DNA of 64,000 nt from Lysinibacillus xylanilyticus. GTDB lineage: Bacteria > Bacillota > Bacilli > Bacillales_A > Planococcaceae. Where the stretch lies: assembly GCF_001183605.1 (NCBI RefSeq), contig NZ_LFXJ01000010.1, positions 1 through 64,000 of the forward strand. The letters are read 5' to 3'. The number at the start of each line of letters is the position of its first letter. Positions within the stretch are counted from its first letter, which is position 1. The translations under genes were made by a program, and so were the position numbers. This document shows positions 7,720 through 16,001 of this stretch, piece after piece. The notes beneath the pieces are model-generated. The model saw only the letters and a program-made list of their open reading frames with translations. It searched no databases and was not told the DNA's origin.

Positions 7720-9102
7720 TTATTTTTCTAATTCAGCTACCTCGAATAGATAATCGCTTAAAACGCGTAAGCCTTTATCGAAGTTTTCTAAATGGAAGTG
7801 TTCATTTGGTGCATGGAAGTTTTCGCTTGATAAGCCGAAGCCCATTAGCACTACTGGCAATTCTAAAATTTCATCAAAGGCAGCTACGATAGGGATTGAT
7901 CCTCCTCCACGTGTATAAGCAGTTGGCACATTATATACTTTTTCGTATGAGCGACCAGCAGCTTGGATAAATGGATGATCAAATGGTGTTAAGAATGGAC
8001 GGCCTTTATCGAATTCAGAGATAGTCACTTCAACGCCAGTTGGCTTATGTTTTTCAATATGTGCTTTTAAAAGTGCTACAATTTCATCAGGCTCTTGATT
8101 TGGCACAAGGCGGCATGTGATTTTTGCACCAGCCTCAGCAGGAAGCACTGTTTTAATGCCTTCACCAGAGAAGCCACCGAACACACCATTGATCTCTAAT
8201 GTTGGGCGTGCCCAAGTGCGTTCTAAATAGGAATAACCAGCTTCACCGAATAATTCCTTCACGTCAACTTCTTCCTTCACGGATTCTTCATCAAAACCAA
8301 GAGCACGGTAAGCTTCGCGTTCCTCTTCAGATAATGGTAAAACTTTATCGTAGAAGCCCTCAACTTGAATTGTGCCATGCTCATTGCGGAAGGATGCTAA
8401 AATGTCAGCTAATGCATGAATAGCGTTTTGTACACCGCCACCGTAAAGACCAGAGTGAAGGTCACCTTTTGCACCACGAACATCAATTTGGACACCCGTT
8501 AAGCCACGTAATCCATAGCATACAGCAGGCTTACCAGGACCATATAAACCTGTATCAGAAATCAAAATTAAGTCAGCAGCTAGTTTCTCTTTATTCTCTT
8601 CAACATAGGCAGGAAGGTTAGGACTACCAATCTCTTCTTCACCTTCATAGATGAATTTCACGTTCACTGGTAAAGTGCCAGTTGTCGCAAATAATGCCTC
8701 AATCATTTTTAAGTGCATAAACACTTGCCCTTTATCGTCACTAGCACCACGAGCGAATAGTTTGTTATCTCGGATTGTAGGATTGAATGGCTCAGTTTCC
8801 CATAAATTTAATGGGTCAACCGGCTGTACATCATAATGCCCGTAAAATAGAATAGTTGGTTTATCCTCTGCGTGTAACCAATCAGCATAAACAACAGGGT
8901 GACCTGCAGTTTGCGTAATAGAGACATTCTCAAGATTCAGCTTCTTAAAAGCGTTTGCTAGCCACTCAGCGGCATTTTGTATATCTCCTTTATGCTCTGA
9001 TAAAGAACTAATACTTGGAATACGTAAAAATTCATTTAATTCATTTAAGTGTGCTTCGCGATGTTCTGTGAAATACGCATCTAATTGCTGTAAATTTGTC
9101 AT
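7720..9102 (-). CDS. M20 family dipeptidase / metallohydrolase
   Basis: This 460-residue zinc peptidase belongs to the M20 carnosinase-like branch. The metal-site motifs are GHYDVQPVDP (His89, Asp91), ARGASDDKGQ (about 117-126, bridging Asp), EGEEEIGSPN (about 153-162, general-base Glu and ligand Glu), SDTGLYG (Asp ligand) and the C-terminal NEHFHLE His. The dimerisation insert lies between about residues 200 and 320 and contains GAKGDLHSGLYGG. These cytosolic enzymes hydrolyse dipeptides. The length is that of the family. AAGAGGGAT precedes the ATG at 9102. It is a single gene. Confidence 0.92.
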   Translation of the reverse strand: MTNLQQLDAYFTEHREAHLNELNEFLRIPSISSLSEHKGDIQNAAEWLANAFKKLNLENVSITQTAGHPVVYADWLHAEDKPTILFYGHYDVQPVDPLNLWETEPFNPTIRDNKLFARGASDDKGQVFMHLKMIEALFATTGTLPVNVKFIYEGEEEIGSPNLPAYVEENKEKLAADLILISDTGLYGPGKPAVCYGLRGLTGVQIDVRGAKGDLHSGLYGGGVQNAIHALADILASFRNEHGTIQVEGFYDKVLPLSEEEREAYRALGFDEESVKEEVDVKELFGEAGYSYLERTWARPTLEINGVFGGFSGEGIKTVLPAEAGAKITCRLVPNQEPDEIVALLKAHIEKHKPTGVEVTISEFDKGRPFLTPFDHPFIQAAGRSYEKVYNVPTAYTRGGGSIPIVAAFDEILELPVVLMGFGLSSENFHAPNEHFHLENFDKGLRVLSDYLFEVAELEK

Positions 9103-9511
9103 CTAGAATCCCTCTTTTCAAATATTTCGATAATAGAAATAGTATAGCATAATGTGGTTGGGGAATCTTGTTATAGCAAAGCCATATTTGCTAATGATTA
9201 GCCCCCATGGTGTAGAAACTAAGACTTGAAAGGTCTGTATTACATGCCTATAAAATTAGTATTCATCCATCTACTGAGAGAATTGCAAAGTGAATAAGAA
9301 ACAATGGATTATATGAGGTACTATTATTTATTAGAACTTTCAGGAAGACTAAAGAAGGGGGAGCATCTGGAATTGGTCAATTTTTAGTTGGAATTGTTTG
9401 TGTGTAATTAAGGGTTTTTATTTATTGTTCGGGAACGTACCAACCGATTAAATTATATATATTTAAGCAAAAGACCAGGGCTCATTTTTTCATCACTGTT
9501 CTTTTCTATTT
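9103..9511. other. Intergenic region with no supported gene
   Basis: These 409 bases are A+T-rich. A short plus-strand frame around 9335-9405 ends in GQFLVGIVCV and looks like the start of a membrane segment, but it has no binding site or length and is probably a gene scrap. I see no repeat copy or riboswitch here. Confidence 0.5.
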
Positions 9512-9546
9512 ATAAAAAAGCAATGTCCTCTCAAGGGACATTGCCA
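9512..9546 (-). terminator. Terminator of the nitroreductase/ohr strand
   Basis: GCAATGTCC pairs with GGACATTGC. On the minus strand the hairpin is followed by TTTTTTAT. It lies 25 bases past the stop codon of the nitroreductase gene. Confidence 0.88.
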
Positions 9547-9570
9547 AAATCGTTCGTACAACCGATTTAA

Positions 9571-10197
9571 TTATTTATTGAAGCGTACAAGGCGCTCAAT
9601 TGGAAGACGTGAAGAACCATAAGCTGGTCCAGCTGCTTCGCCAATCGCTAGTAATAAAATAGGCACTTCATTTGATGGTAATTCCATATATTCAGCGAAT
9701 TTTGATTTATCAAAGCCACCCATTGCGACTGTATCATAGCCCATTTCCTTCGCTAATAGCATAATTTGCATTGAAATTAAGCCTGCGTCAAAGTGAACGA
9801 TATTTAGTAGCGCCTCTTTTGGAACCGCACCATACATTGCTAGAGAATCCTGGGCAAGCTTACTTGCAATTTCTTCTGGCATATAGCCTAGCTCAACATT
9901 TTTTGAATAAATTTCCTCTGCATTTAGATACATTTCTGTATCTCCAATGACAGCGATAATGGCAGATGCTGTTTCGATTTGTTCTTGATTAAATGAAAAA
10001 ATATTAATGTTCTTTTGGATTTCTTTATCATCGATGACGATAAAGCGCCATGGCTGCATATTACTTGAAGATGGGGATGAAGTTGCATCTTCTAACAGTT
10101 GCATAATCGTTTCACGAGAAATCGTTGTGTTAGCATTGTATTTACGAACCGATTTACGCTCGTGCATAATTTGTTTTACTGGTTTAGTTGTTGTCAT
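9571..10197 (-). CDS. Nitroreductase family protein (YodC/YdgI-like)
   Basis: The product is a 208-residue FMN-dependent nitroreductase. Motifs are IMHERKSVRKYN (about 10-21, FMN phosphate contacts), ATSSPSSSNMQPWRFIVI (about 38-55), AGLISMQIMLLAKEMGYDT (about 138-156) and the C-terminal EVPILLLAIGEAA strand. In this family the enzyme reduces nitroaromatics, quinones or similar compounds with NAD(P)H. It is transcribed in the same direction as ohrA, 28 bases downstream, so it probably belongs to the peroxide-inducible ohr transcript under OhrR control. GAGGGAA lies close to the ATG at 10197. Confidence 0.9.
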   Translation of the reverse strand: MTTTKPVKQIMHERKSVRKYNANTTISRETIMQLLEDATSSPSSSNMQPWRFIVIDDKEIQKNINIFSFNQEQIETASAIIAVIGDTEMYLNAEEIYSKNVELGYMPEEIASKLAQDSLAMYGAVPKEALLNIVHFDAGLISMQIMLLAKEMGYDTVAMGGFDKSKFAEYMELPSNEVPILLLAIGEAAGPAYGSSRLPIERLVRFNK

Positions 10198-10225
10198 GTT
10201 ATTTCCCTCTTTTGCTAAATATAAA

Positions 10226-10630
10226 TTAAACCGCTTTAATTGTTACGTTGATATTGCCCATTGTCGCTTTTGAATATGGACAAACGGTATGTGTGATTTC
10301 TAATAATTGCTGTGCTTCTTCAATCGATAAGCCTTCAATATGTCCTTCAATGTCAACAGCAAGCACATAGTCAAATGCAGCTTGCTCCATTAGTTTAACC
10401 GTTGCTTTAATTGTTGATGCCCCTTGAATTTTCTTTTGACGTTTAATTAAATCTAACGCGCTATTGAAACAAGCGCTATAACCTGCTGCAAATAGTTGTT
10501 CGGGGTTTGTAACATCCGCTAATTTCGATCCAGGTGGTGCAATATTTAATGATAACGATTGATCCTCTGCATACGATTTACCATTTCGGCCACCATTATT
10601 AATCATTGTTGTTGTATATAATTCTTTCAT
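10226..10630 (-). CDS. ohrA: Organic hydroperoxide resistance protein Ohr
   Basis: This is a thiol peroxidase of the Ohr/OsmC family that reduces organic hydroperoxides to alcohols. The two catalytic cysteines are present: Cys54 in AAGYSACFNSA and Cys117 in THTVCPYSKAT. NGGRNGKSYAEDQSLSLNIAPPG at the N-terminus is typical of Ohr (quoted in two parts: NGGRNGKSYAED and LSLNIAPPG). The 134-residue length is normal. AGGAGG precedes the ATG at 10630. It is divergent from ohrR, with two OhrR-type operators between them, and is followed by a nitroreductase gene on the same strand. Confidence 0.96.
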   Translation of the reverse strand: MKELYTTTMINNGGRNGKSYAEDQSLSLNIAPPGSKLADVTNPEQLFAAGYSACFNSALDLIKRQKKIQGASTIKATVKLMEQAAFDYVLAVDIEGHIEGLSIEEAQQLLEITHTVCPYSKATMGNINVTIKAV

Positions 10631-10673
10631 AAGATTAACCTCCTTTTATGTGGCACCGTTAAATTAGATTGCG

Positions 10674-10717
10674 TACAATTTAATTGTGCGTAATAGATTG
10701 TATACAATTTAATTGTG
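10674..10717. promoter_or_regulatory. Twin OhrR operators between ohrA and ohrR
   Basis: The same 15-base inverted-repeat sequence, TACAATTTAATTGTG, occurs at 10674-10688 and at 10703-10717, 29 bases apart. Its core ACAATTtAATTGT matches the known Bacillus OhrR target type. The second copy abuts the -35 of the ohrR promoter, so occupied operators should repress both genes until OhrR is oxidised. Confidence 0.88.
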
Positions 10718-10718
10718 T

Positions 10719-10747
10719 TTGACAAGTAGAAACTTTATTTTTAATAT
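10719..10747 (+). promoter_or_regulatory. Sigma-A promoter of ohrR
   Basis: TTGACA (10719-10724), a 17-base spacer and TAATAT (10742-10747) form a near-consensus promoter 33 bases before the ohrR start codon. It is immediately downstream of the second OhrR operator, which suggests autorepression. Confidence 0.85.
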
Positions 10748-10779
10748 TAGTATCAAAAGTACTTTAAGAGGGGATTCCT

Positions 10780-11226
10780 ATGCCGAATCATTTAGATAAT
10801 CAACTATGCTTTCTTTTGTATGCGACTTCAAAGGAAATCATTCGACAATATACGATGTTATTAAAGCCATACAATTTAACTTATACAGGTTATATTGCCA
10901 TACTAGCCCTAGAGGACGATGAGCAAATTACGGTGAAGGAATTGGGGAAACGTTTATTTTTAGACTCTGGTACGTTAACACCAGTACTAAAAAAGTTAGA
11001 GGCAACAGGCTACGTCCTTCGTGAGCGTTCCAAGGAAGACGAGCGACAAATGCAAATCTATTTAACAAAAGCAGGAATTGAAGTACGCCAAAAGCTACCT
11101 GAAGTGTCACGTCGAGTAATGAAGCAATTGAATATTACAGAGCAGCAGTATATGCAGCTGAAATACGTCCTTCAAGATATTTTACAAAACGACTTGCCAA
11201 TTAAGGATGAGAAGTTGGGGAAATAA
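10780..11226 (+). CDS. ohrR: MarR-family peroxide sensor OhrR
   Basis: This 148-residue MarR repressor has the OhrR sensing cysteine in the N-terminal DNQLCFLLYATS motif (Cys10; the counterpart in Bacillus subtilis is Cys15). The winged helix covers about residues 45-100: ITVKELGKRLFLDSGTLTPV is the recognition region and ERSKEDERQMQIYLT the wing. Organic peroxides oxidise the cysteine and release the DNA. Only this one cysteine is visible, which suggests the one-Cys type that needs a small thiol for inactivation. It is divergent from ohrA with twin operators between them. AAGAGGGGA precedes the ATG. Confidence 0.94.
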   Translation: MPNHLDNQLCFLLYATSKEIIRQYTMLLKPYNLTYTGYIAILALEDDEQITVKELGKRLFLDSGTLTPVLKKLEATGYVLRERSKEDERQMQIYLTKAGIEVRQKLPEVSRRVMKQLNITEQQYMQLKYVLQDILQNDLPIKDEKLGK

Positions 11227-11290
11227 AATGATTTATTAGTCTCTCCCTGAACTATTGGATCAATCACATAGGATTCAGCCACAAAATGTT

Positions 11291-11325
11291 AACGCCAGCT
11301 ATTAAGTTGGCGGTTTTTTATTTTG
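11291..11325 (+). terminator. Terminator after ohrR
   Basis: ACGCCAGC and GTTGGCGGT form a stem with one G-T pair around TATTAA and are followed by TTTTTTATTTT. Confidence 0.85.
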
Positions 11326-11349
11326 GCTGTTTTCGAAAAGATTGTTGCT

Positions 11350-11424
11350 CTTCAACTAACGATGCTGGTTTGTTGAAGAGTGATGTTTAACTTGTATTCA
11401 ACAATCGGGCCAGATTGTTGAATA
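11350..11424. repeat. Short inverted-repeat elements (family D)
   Basis: Two small palindromic elements stand side by side. At 11350-11378, CTTCAAC faces GTTGAAG around TAACGATGCTGG. At 11395-11424, ATTCAACAATC faces GATTGTTGAAT around GGGCCA. Close relatives lie at 13009-13078, 15419-15484, 15506-15556, 15999-16049, 16118-16142 and near 46170. The remaining bases of the 350-base gap after ohrR hold nothing else I recognise. Confidence 0.75.
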
Positions 11425-11531
11425 AATAACGTTGGTTTCACATAAAGCAAGATGAACCGTATTACAAATAGTGATAAAGTAAAGAGTAAAAATCCCTCTA
11501 GATTATGAAGTTTACATAGGTTAACATAAAA

Positions 11532-11572
11532 AGAAGGAGACCGTTCATGTTATTTAGACGGTCTCCTTTTGT
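11532..11572 (-). terminator. Terminator of the araC-VOC operon
   Basis: AAGGAGACCGT pairs with ACGGTCTCCTT. On the minus strand it is followed by CTTTTTATG, and it starts within 10 bases of the VOC gene's stop codon. The right side also carries a T-run, so it may work in both directions. Confidence 0.85.
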
Positions 11573-11577
11573 TTTTC

Positions 11578-11955
11578 TTAAACTTGTACTTCACTCATCA
11601 ATGCAAGAGTATTATCTTCTGTATCTTTAAAAAATACCATCCATGTTTCTGTTTGTCCCATTTTAGCTACAACATGTGGTTCGTCGATAAAAGTAACTTC
11701 TTTACCTAATAAGCGCTCATAAGTATCTTTAATATTACTTACTTCATAATAAATTACTGAGCTTAAAAGCGCGAATTCCTCTTTTTCTGGAAGTGTTAAC
11801 ATGAGCCGCAATCCATTGCATTCAAAGAATGCCATATTATTAGTGTTGAACAAAAGCGAGAGATCTAATTTTTCTTTATAAAAATCTATTGCTCTATTTA
11901 AATCTTTTACAGGTACTCCGATTTGTCCAATTTTTTTGATTGTTTTATTTTCCAT
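11578..11955 (-). CDS. VOC superfamily (glyoxalase/bleomycin-resistance fold) protein
   Basis: This 125-residue single-module VOC protein has the babab repeats starting at IGQIGVPVKDLNRAIDFYKE (about 9-28) and VIYYEVSNIKDTYERLL (about 68-84), and ends with the strand pattern TWMVFFKDTEDNTLALM. Candidate metal ligands are the early Gln/Glu positions and the Glu near FFECNGLRL. Members range from lyases to drug-binding proteins, so the reaction cannot be named. It lies 53 bases behind the AraC-type regulator on the same strand and ends in a terminator, which suggests that regulator controls it. GGGGGAAAAG precedes the ATG at 11955. Confidence 0.85.
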   Translation of the reverse strand: MENKTIKKIGQIGVPVKDLNRAIDFYKEKLDLSLLFNTNNMAFFECNGLRLMLTLPEKEEFALLSSVIYYEVSNIKDTYERLLGKEVTFIDEPHVVAKMGQTETWMVFFKDTEDNTLALMSEVQV

Positions 11956-12008
11956 AATACTTTTCCCCCTTCAAATTATCAGATTATAAAAAGAATAAAT
12001 TATTTTAT

Positions 12009-12872
12009 CTAACTTTTCTTATCCAATATCACCTTTTTACGATATTCATTAGGAGATATGCCAACATGTTGCTTAAACATTTTGCTAAAGGATACAGGAT
12101 TTTGAAATCCGAGTTTAAAGGTAATATCGGTCATATTATTACTTAATTCTGCTAAAAGTTGTTTTGCTTTTATTATTCTAAACTCTGAAATATGCTGATG
12201 AGGAGTTTTACCATATATTTGTGTATATGTTCTTAATAAATGATTTGGAGATAGACAAGCAATGCGTGAAATGTCATTTAATTTAATGGTTTTGTCATAA
12301 TAGGCTCTTATATAATCATGAGCTATACATATCCTTCTATATAATTCTTCACGCGTAGAAGTACGTATTGCACTTAAAGATTCAACTTCCTTATACGTAT
12401 TAAAATGTTCATTCAAAATAGATTGCATTAATTTATGAAATAGTTCTTCATAACCAATAGAATTAATTTCGAGACTAGGTAAAATATGTTTAAAAGACTC
12501 AAGTTGAATAGATAAAGTATCATTTTTATGATAGGTTTTATCAAAAAAGGAAATGGAACTTGTATTCATGAATGGATCGCTGAGAAGATTATCGCTTGTT
12601 TCTTTTAATGTTTTAAAGACTTCAGCTGCAAACCCATCTTTAAAGAAAACACAAAAAGATTCCACTTCCTTTGTTTCATCAATTGAAATTGTGTACGAAC
12701 CTTCATTAAGGAGCAGGTATCTACTATCTTCAACAGCAAACATGCCTTTATTAGTCTTATAATGGGCTTTACCATTAGAAAATGTTTTTATGGACAGTTG
12801 GCCAACTCCTTCCCAGTAAAATTGGTCACTTTTTGCATGTAAAACGAAATTGGTAGAATCATTTTTTGACAT
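12009..12872 (-). CDS. AraC family transcriptional regulator
   Basis: The 287-residue protein has an N-terminal cupin-like sensing domain (about 1-150; HYKTNKGMFAVEDSRYLLLNEGSYTI is a typical core, quoted here in parts as HYKTNKGMF and DSRYLLLNEG). Two C-terminal helix-turn-helix motifs cover about 185-280: TIKLNDISRIACLSPNHLLR and NMTDITFKLGFQNPVSFSKM, followed by HVGISPNEYRK, the family signature. It probably activates the VOC gene downstream in the same direction. The ligand is unknown. Confidence 0.92.
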   Translation of the reverse strand: MSKNDSTNFVLHAKSDQFYWEGVGQLSIKTFSNGKAHYKTNKGMFAVEDSRYLLLNEGSYTISIDETKEVESFCVFFKDGFAAEVFKTLKETSDNLLSDPFMNTSSISFFDKTYHKNDTLSIQLESFKHILPSLEINSIGYEELFHKLMQSILNEHFNTYKEVESLSAIRTSTREELYRRICIAHDYIRAYYDKTIKLNDISRIACLSPNHLLRTYTQIYGKTPHQHISEFRIIKAKQLLAELSNNMTDITFKLGFQNPVSFSKMFKQHVGISPNEYRKKVILDKKS

Positions 12873-13008
12873 AATACAATCTCCATAATAGACATCTTTA
12901 TTTTTTCATAACTTTATTATACATAAAAATGGAATCTAAGTATTACACATATATATTACTAATGAATTTGGTTGAACCATATCTCAAATAATTTATGGAA
13001 ATAAAGTT

Positions 13009-13078
13009 ATTCAACAATCGGGCGCTATTCTTGAAAAAGAATTGTGCCTTCTCTAGCTAAAGGGCCAGATTGTTGAAT
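13009..13078. repeat. ATTCAACAATC inverted-repeat element (family D)
   Basis: The element opens with ATTCAACAATCGGGCGC and closes with GGGCCAGATTGTTGAAT, the same arms as the element at 11395-11424 but with about 45 extra bases in the middle (TCTTGAAAAAGAATTGTGCC and CTAGCTAAA). It lies in the gap between araC and dbpA. Confidence 0.7.
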
Positions 13079-13582
13079 ACATAATTATAGATTTAATATT
13101 AAGAAAGGTGAACCGTATCATAAGGCGAACCGGATGTTGCCAGTCATTTGTTGAGCGATTCCTTCATCATTTCGACTCCATAGGTGAGCGTAGTGCTTCA
13201 ATGTAATTTCTGGCCTTGAATGGTCGTTGTGATACAACCAAAATATCCGCATTAAATTTGTGAAACCAGTGTTGATGAATTTTATGATTGGTTTGAGAAG
13301 TGAATAGAGTTAGCGGAATATTGTATTTAAAGTGTCCGAGAAGTTATTGATATTTGTTTAAATTCGCCTATACTAATGATTAGTTAGCAAAATCGTCTTT
13401 AAGGCTAAAAGCAAAAGTTAAAATACCAAGCACTTGACTTGCCAAAAAAGGCAGGTCATTTTTTATTAATTCACATTCTAACTCATTTACAAGGCGAAAT
13501 TCGCGTATAATGGTAGTTTGAATAAGGTAACAATCTTCAAGAAATAATAAGGTAAATAATCCAAAATAAAAGAGGCTTAATT
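13079..13582. other. Leader region upstream of dbpA
   Basis: These 504 bases hold no supported gene. A terminator-like hairpin with a T-run stands at 13433-13466, and TATAAT occurs at 13506-13511 without a convincing -35. Either a transcript starts upstream and is attenuated at the hairpin before dbpA, or the hairpin ends an unrecognised small transcript. Confidence 0.5.
13433..13466 (+). terminator. Terminator-like hairpin in the dbpA leader
   Basis: TGACTTGCC pairs with GGCAGGTCA (one G-T pair) around AAAAAA and is followed by TTTTTTATT. No gene on the plus strand lies directly upstream of it, so it could be an attenuator for dbpA. Confidence 0.75.
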
Positions 13583-15031
13583 ATGTGCAAAGAAAGTTTT
13601 AAAGATTATAAATTAAGTAATGAAATAGTAAACGCGTTGGATAGCTTAGAATACGTAAATCCAACAGAAGTTCAAAGTAAGGTTATACCTATTGTGTTAG
13701 AGAAAATGGATCTTGTCGTGAAATCACAAACAGGAAGTGGGAAGACTGCTTCATACGGGATTCCAATTTGTGAATTAATTGATTGGAAGGAAAATAAACC
13801 TCAAGCGTTAATTTTGACACCTACGAGAGAACTTGCTGTGCAAGTGAAAGAGGATTTCATAAACATAGGTAGATTTAAACGGATAAAAGCAGCAGCTGTT
13901 TATGGAAAACAACCTTTTGCTATCCAAAAAACAGAATTAAAGCAAAAAACACATGTAGTAGTCGGTACTCCAGGTCGTGTGTTAGATCATATTGAAAGAG
14001 GTACTCTGGCTTTAGATCGGATTCACTATCTTGTAATTGATGAAGCTGATGAGATGTTAAACATGGGGTTTATTGAACAGGTAGAAGCCATCATCAAGGA
14101 GTTACCTCGAGAACGAGTAACAATGTTATTTTCAGCTACATTACCAGAGAAAGTCAAAAGCCTCTCACTTAACTATATGAAAACGCCTATCGATATTGAA
14201 ATTAAGACGACGGGACTCACAACTGATAAAATTGATCATTCTCTTTTTGAGGTGGCAGATGACGATAAATTTTCTATGCTTAAAGATATAACGATTGTTG
14301 AAAATCCAGACAGTTGCATAATCTTCTGTCGAACAAAAGATCGAGTAGATACTGTGTGTGATCAGTTAATAGATTTAAGTTATTCCTGTGATAAAATCCA
14401 CGGCGGAATGATACAAGATGATCGGCTTGGCGTAATGAATGACTTTAGAAGAGGAGAATTTCGCTATTTGATTGCTACTGATGTAGCTGCCAGAGGGATT
14501 GATATTGATAATATAACACATGTCGTCAACTATGACCTGCCACTTGAGAAAGAGAGCTATGTCCATCGTACGGGTAGAACAGGACGAGCGGGTCAAAAAG
14601 GGAAAGCCATCACTTTTGTTACACCTTTTGAAGATCGGTTTTTAAGTGAAATTGAAGAATACATTGGTTTTGAGATTCCGAAAATGAACGCTCCTTCAAA
14701 AGAGGAAGTTTTAGATAAGAAACCTGCCTTTGAAGAAAAAATGAATGTTGAACCAACGATTAAAAAAGCAAAAAGTGAAAAACTAAACAAGAAAATCATG
14801 AAGTTATACTTTAATGGTGGTAAGAAAAAGAAGCTTAGAGCAGTAGATTTTGTTGGAACGATTGCAAAAATTGACGGAGTATCAGTGGAGGATATTGGTA
14901 TTATTACAATATTAGATACTGTTTCTTATGTTGAAATATTAAATGATAAAGGTCCGATTGTGTTGAATAGCATGAAGAACACAACAATAAAAGGTAAGTT
15001 ATTGAAAGTATATGAAGCTAATAAGAAGTGA
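13583..15031 (+). CDS. dbpA: DEAD-box ATP-dependent RNA helicase DbpA/YxiN
   Basis: This 482-residue DEAD-box helicase contains every core motif: Q-motif region (about 25-35), Walker A SQTGSGKT (48-55), [27 protein letters not shown], the second RecA domain with [12 protein letters not shown], and [10 protein letters not shown]. The last 75 residues, from [20 protein letters not shown] onward, form the DbpA RNA-binding domain, which in DbpA/YxiN targets the enzyme to hairpin 92 of 23S rRNA during assembly of the large ribosomal subunit. The length equals that of the family. The start is ATG with AAAGAGG upstream. It is monocistronic with a long leader that carries a terminator-like hairpin. 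Confidence 0.94.
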   Translation: MCKESFKDYKLSNEIVNALDSLEYVNPTEVQSKVIPIVLEKMDLVVKSQTGSGKTASYGIPICELIDWKENKPQALILTPTRELAVQVKEDFINIGRFKRIKAAAVYGKQPFAIQKTELKQKTHVVVGTPGRVLDHIERGTLALDRIHYLVIDEADEMLNMGFIEQVEAIIKELPRERVTMLFSATLPEKVKSLSLNYMKTPIDIEIKTTGLTTDKIDHSLFEVADDDKFSMLKDITIVENPDSCIIFCRTKDRVDTVCDQLIDLSYSCDKIHGGMIQDDRLGVMNDFRRGEFRYLIATDVAARGIDIDNITHVVNYDLPLEKESYVHRTGRTGRAGQKGKAITFVTPFEDRFLSEIEEYIGFEIPKMNAPSKEEVLDKKPAFEEKMNVEPTIKKAKSEKLNKKIMKLYFNGGKKKKLRAVDFVGTIAKIDGVSVEDIGIITILDTVSYVEILNDKGPIVLNSMKNTTIKGKLLKVYEANKK

Positions 15032-15168
15032 AAAGTTAGTGTTGGCAGAACGATGGGTAATAAGACATAACTGGACTTTTTTCTTGTAAGTAACATTAGG
15101 AGATATCAAACTAAAACCCTCATTTAGTTACTATTATAATAAAAATAGTGTGAAGAGGAGTAGTTACT

Positions 15169-15348
15169 ATGTCTAATATCGCTGGGGCATTACTGGGTGC
15201 GTTATTACTGTGTGTAATTGATTATATGTGCTTTCGTAAAGAAAGCAAAAGGTGGGAGTGGTTTACCAAAAAAACTAGAATGCAAAAAATCGGATTACTT
15301 ATTACAGTTTTTATAGCATTATTCGTTCTTAACTATGTATTTTATTAA
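15169..15348 (+). CDS. Small two-segment membrane protein (59 aa)
   Basis: A 59-codon frame starts at an ATG preceded by AGAGGAG with eight-base spacing. The product has a hydrophobic segment at about 4-20 (IAGALLGALLLCVIDYM), a basic hydrophilic loop (FRKESKRWEWFTKK), and a second hydrophobic segment at about 41-59 ending in NYVFY. This is the usual shape of a small hairpin membrane protein. I recognise no family. TATAAT upstream near 15134 could be its -10. A stem-loop follows at 15393-15419. Confidence 0.7.
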   Translation: MSNIAGALLGALLLCVIDYMCFRKESKRWEWFTKKTRMQKIGLLITVFIALFVLNYVFY

Positions 15349-15392
15349 TAATACCTTAGTTGTACTAACGCGTGCTTTGGTAGAAGCTCGTT

Positions 15393-15419
15393 GAGCTGTT
15401 CAGACAGCTCTATTTTCTT
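15393..15419 (+). terminator. Probable terminator after small membrane protein gene
   Basis: GAGCTG pairs with CAGCTC around TTCAGA and is followed by TATTTTCTT. Confidence 0.6.
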
Positions 15420-15484
15420 ATTCAACTAAACCAGCTAAAAGAAGGTTAATCGTTATTCAATTAAAGGGCGCGATTGTTGAATAA
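15419..15484. repeat. Family D repeat element upstream of the NUDIX gene
   Basis: TTATTCAACTAAACCAGC, a second TTATTCAATTAAAGGGCGCG and GATTGTTGAATAA form a compound inverted element that shares arms with the elements at 11395 and 13009. Confidence 0.65.
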
Positions 15485-15505
15485 GCGTCTCTGTTCTAAT
15501 TAGAC

Positions 15506-15556
15506 TAACGGGTAGCTTTACTTCAATAAGAAGTAGAGCCTTTTTCTACTTAAACT
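15506..15556 (+). repeat. 51-bp direct repeat, left copy (flanks NUDIX gene)
   Basis: The element begins TAACGGGTAGCTTTACTTCA and ends TTTTTCTACTTAAACT, with an internal AAGTAGA / TCTACTT hairpin. A nearly identical copy, with about three differences, lies at 15999-16049 directly after the NUDIX coding sequence. Confidence 0.88.
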
Positions 15557-15605
15557 AACGGAGTAGAATACTTCAAAAGATTTGAATGAAAAAGAGGTTA
15601 CGGCT

Positions 15606-16001
15606 ATGCGAAATAGAGGTTCGGTAGTAATAGTAGAAAATGATACGGTTGGGTTAATTCAAAGAATTAGAGATGGCTCTGTTTATTATGTTTTTCCTGG
15701 TGGTGGAATAGAAAATGGGGAAACACCAGAAGAAGGAGCAAAAAGAGAAGCATTTGAAGAATTGGGAGTAGAAGTAAAGGTCAATGAGTGTATAGCAAAA
15801 GTTGAATATAAAGGAACTCAATACTTTTTCTTATCTGAAATCATTAATGGAATGTTCGGAACTGGGCAAGGTGAAGAGTACACAGACAAAGAGAGAGATA
15901 GAGGAACTTATTTGCCTATGTGGGTAGATATAAAAAAATTATCATCGATTGATGTTAAACCGAAAGAAGTTGCTATAAAAGTTCAATCCTTATTCAAGTA
16001 A
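15606..16001 (+). CDS. NUDIX hydrolase
   Basis: This 131-residue NUDIX protein has a complete Nudix box, GGGIENGETPEEGAKREAFE followed by ELGV (about residues 32-55), matching GX5EX7REUXEEXGU. Such enzymes cleave nucleoside diphosphates linked to another group; the substrate is unknown. I start at the ATG at 15606, which has AAAGAGG eight bases upstream; the in-frame TTG at 15582 has no binding site. The stop codon TAA is the first three bases of the right-hand 51-bp repeat, so the gene sits tightly between two direct repeats like a cassette. Confidence 0.9.
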   Translation: MRNRGSVVIVENDTVGLIQRIRDGSVYYVFPGGGIENGETPEEGAKREAFEELGVEVKVNECIAKVEYKGTQYFFLSEIINGMFGTGQGEEYTDKERDRGTYLPMWVDIKKLSSIDVKPKEVAIKVQSLFK

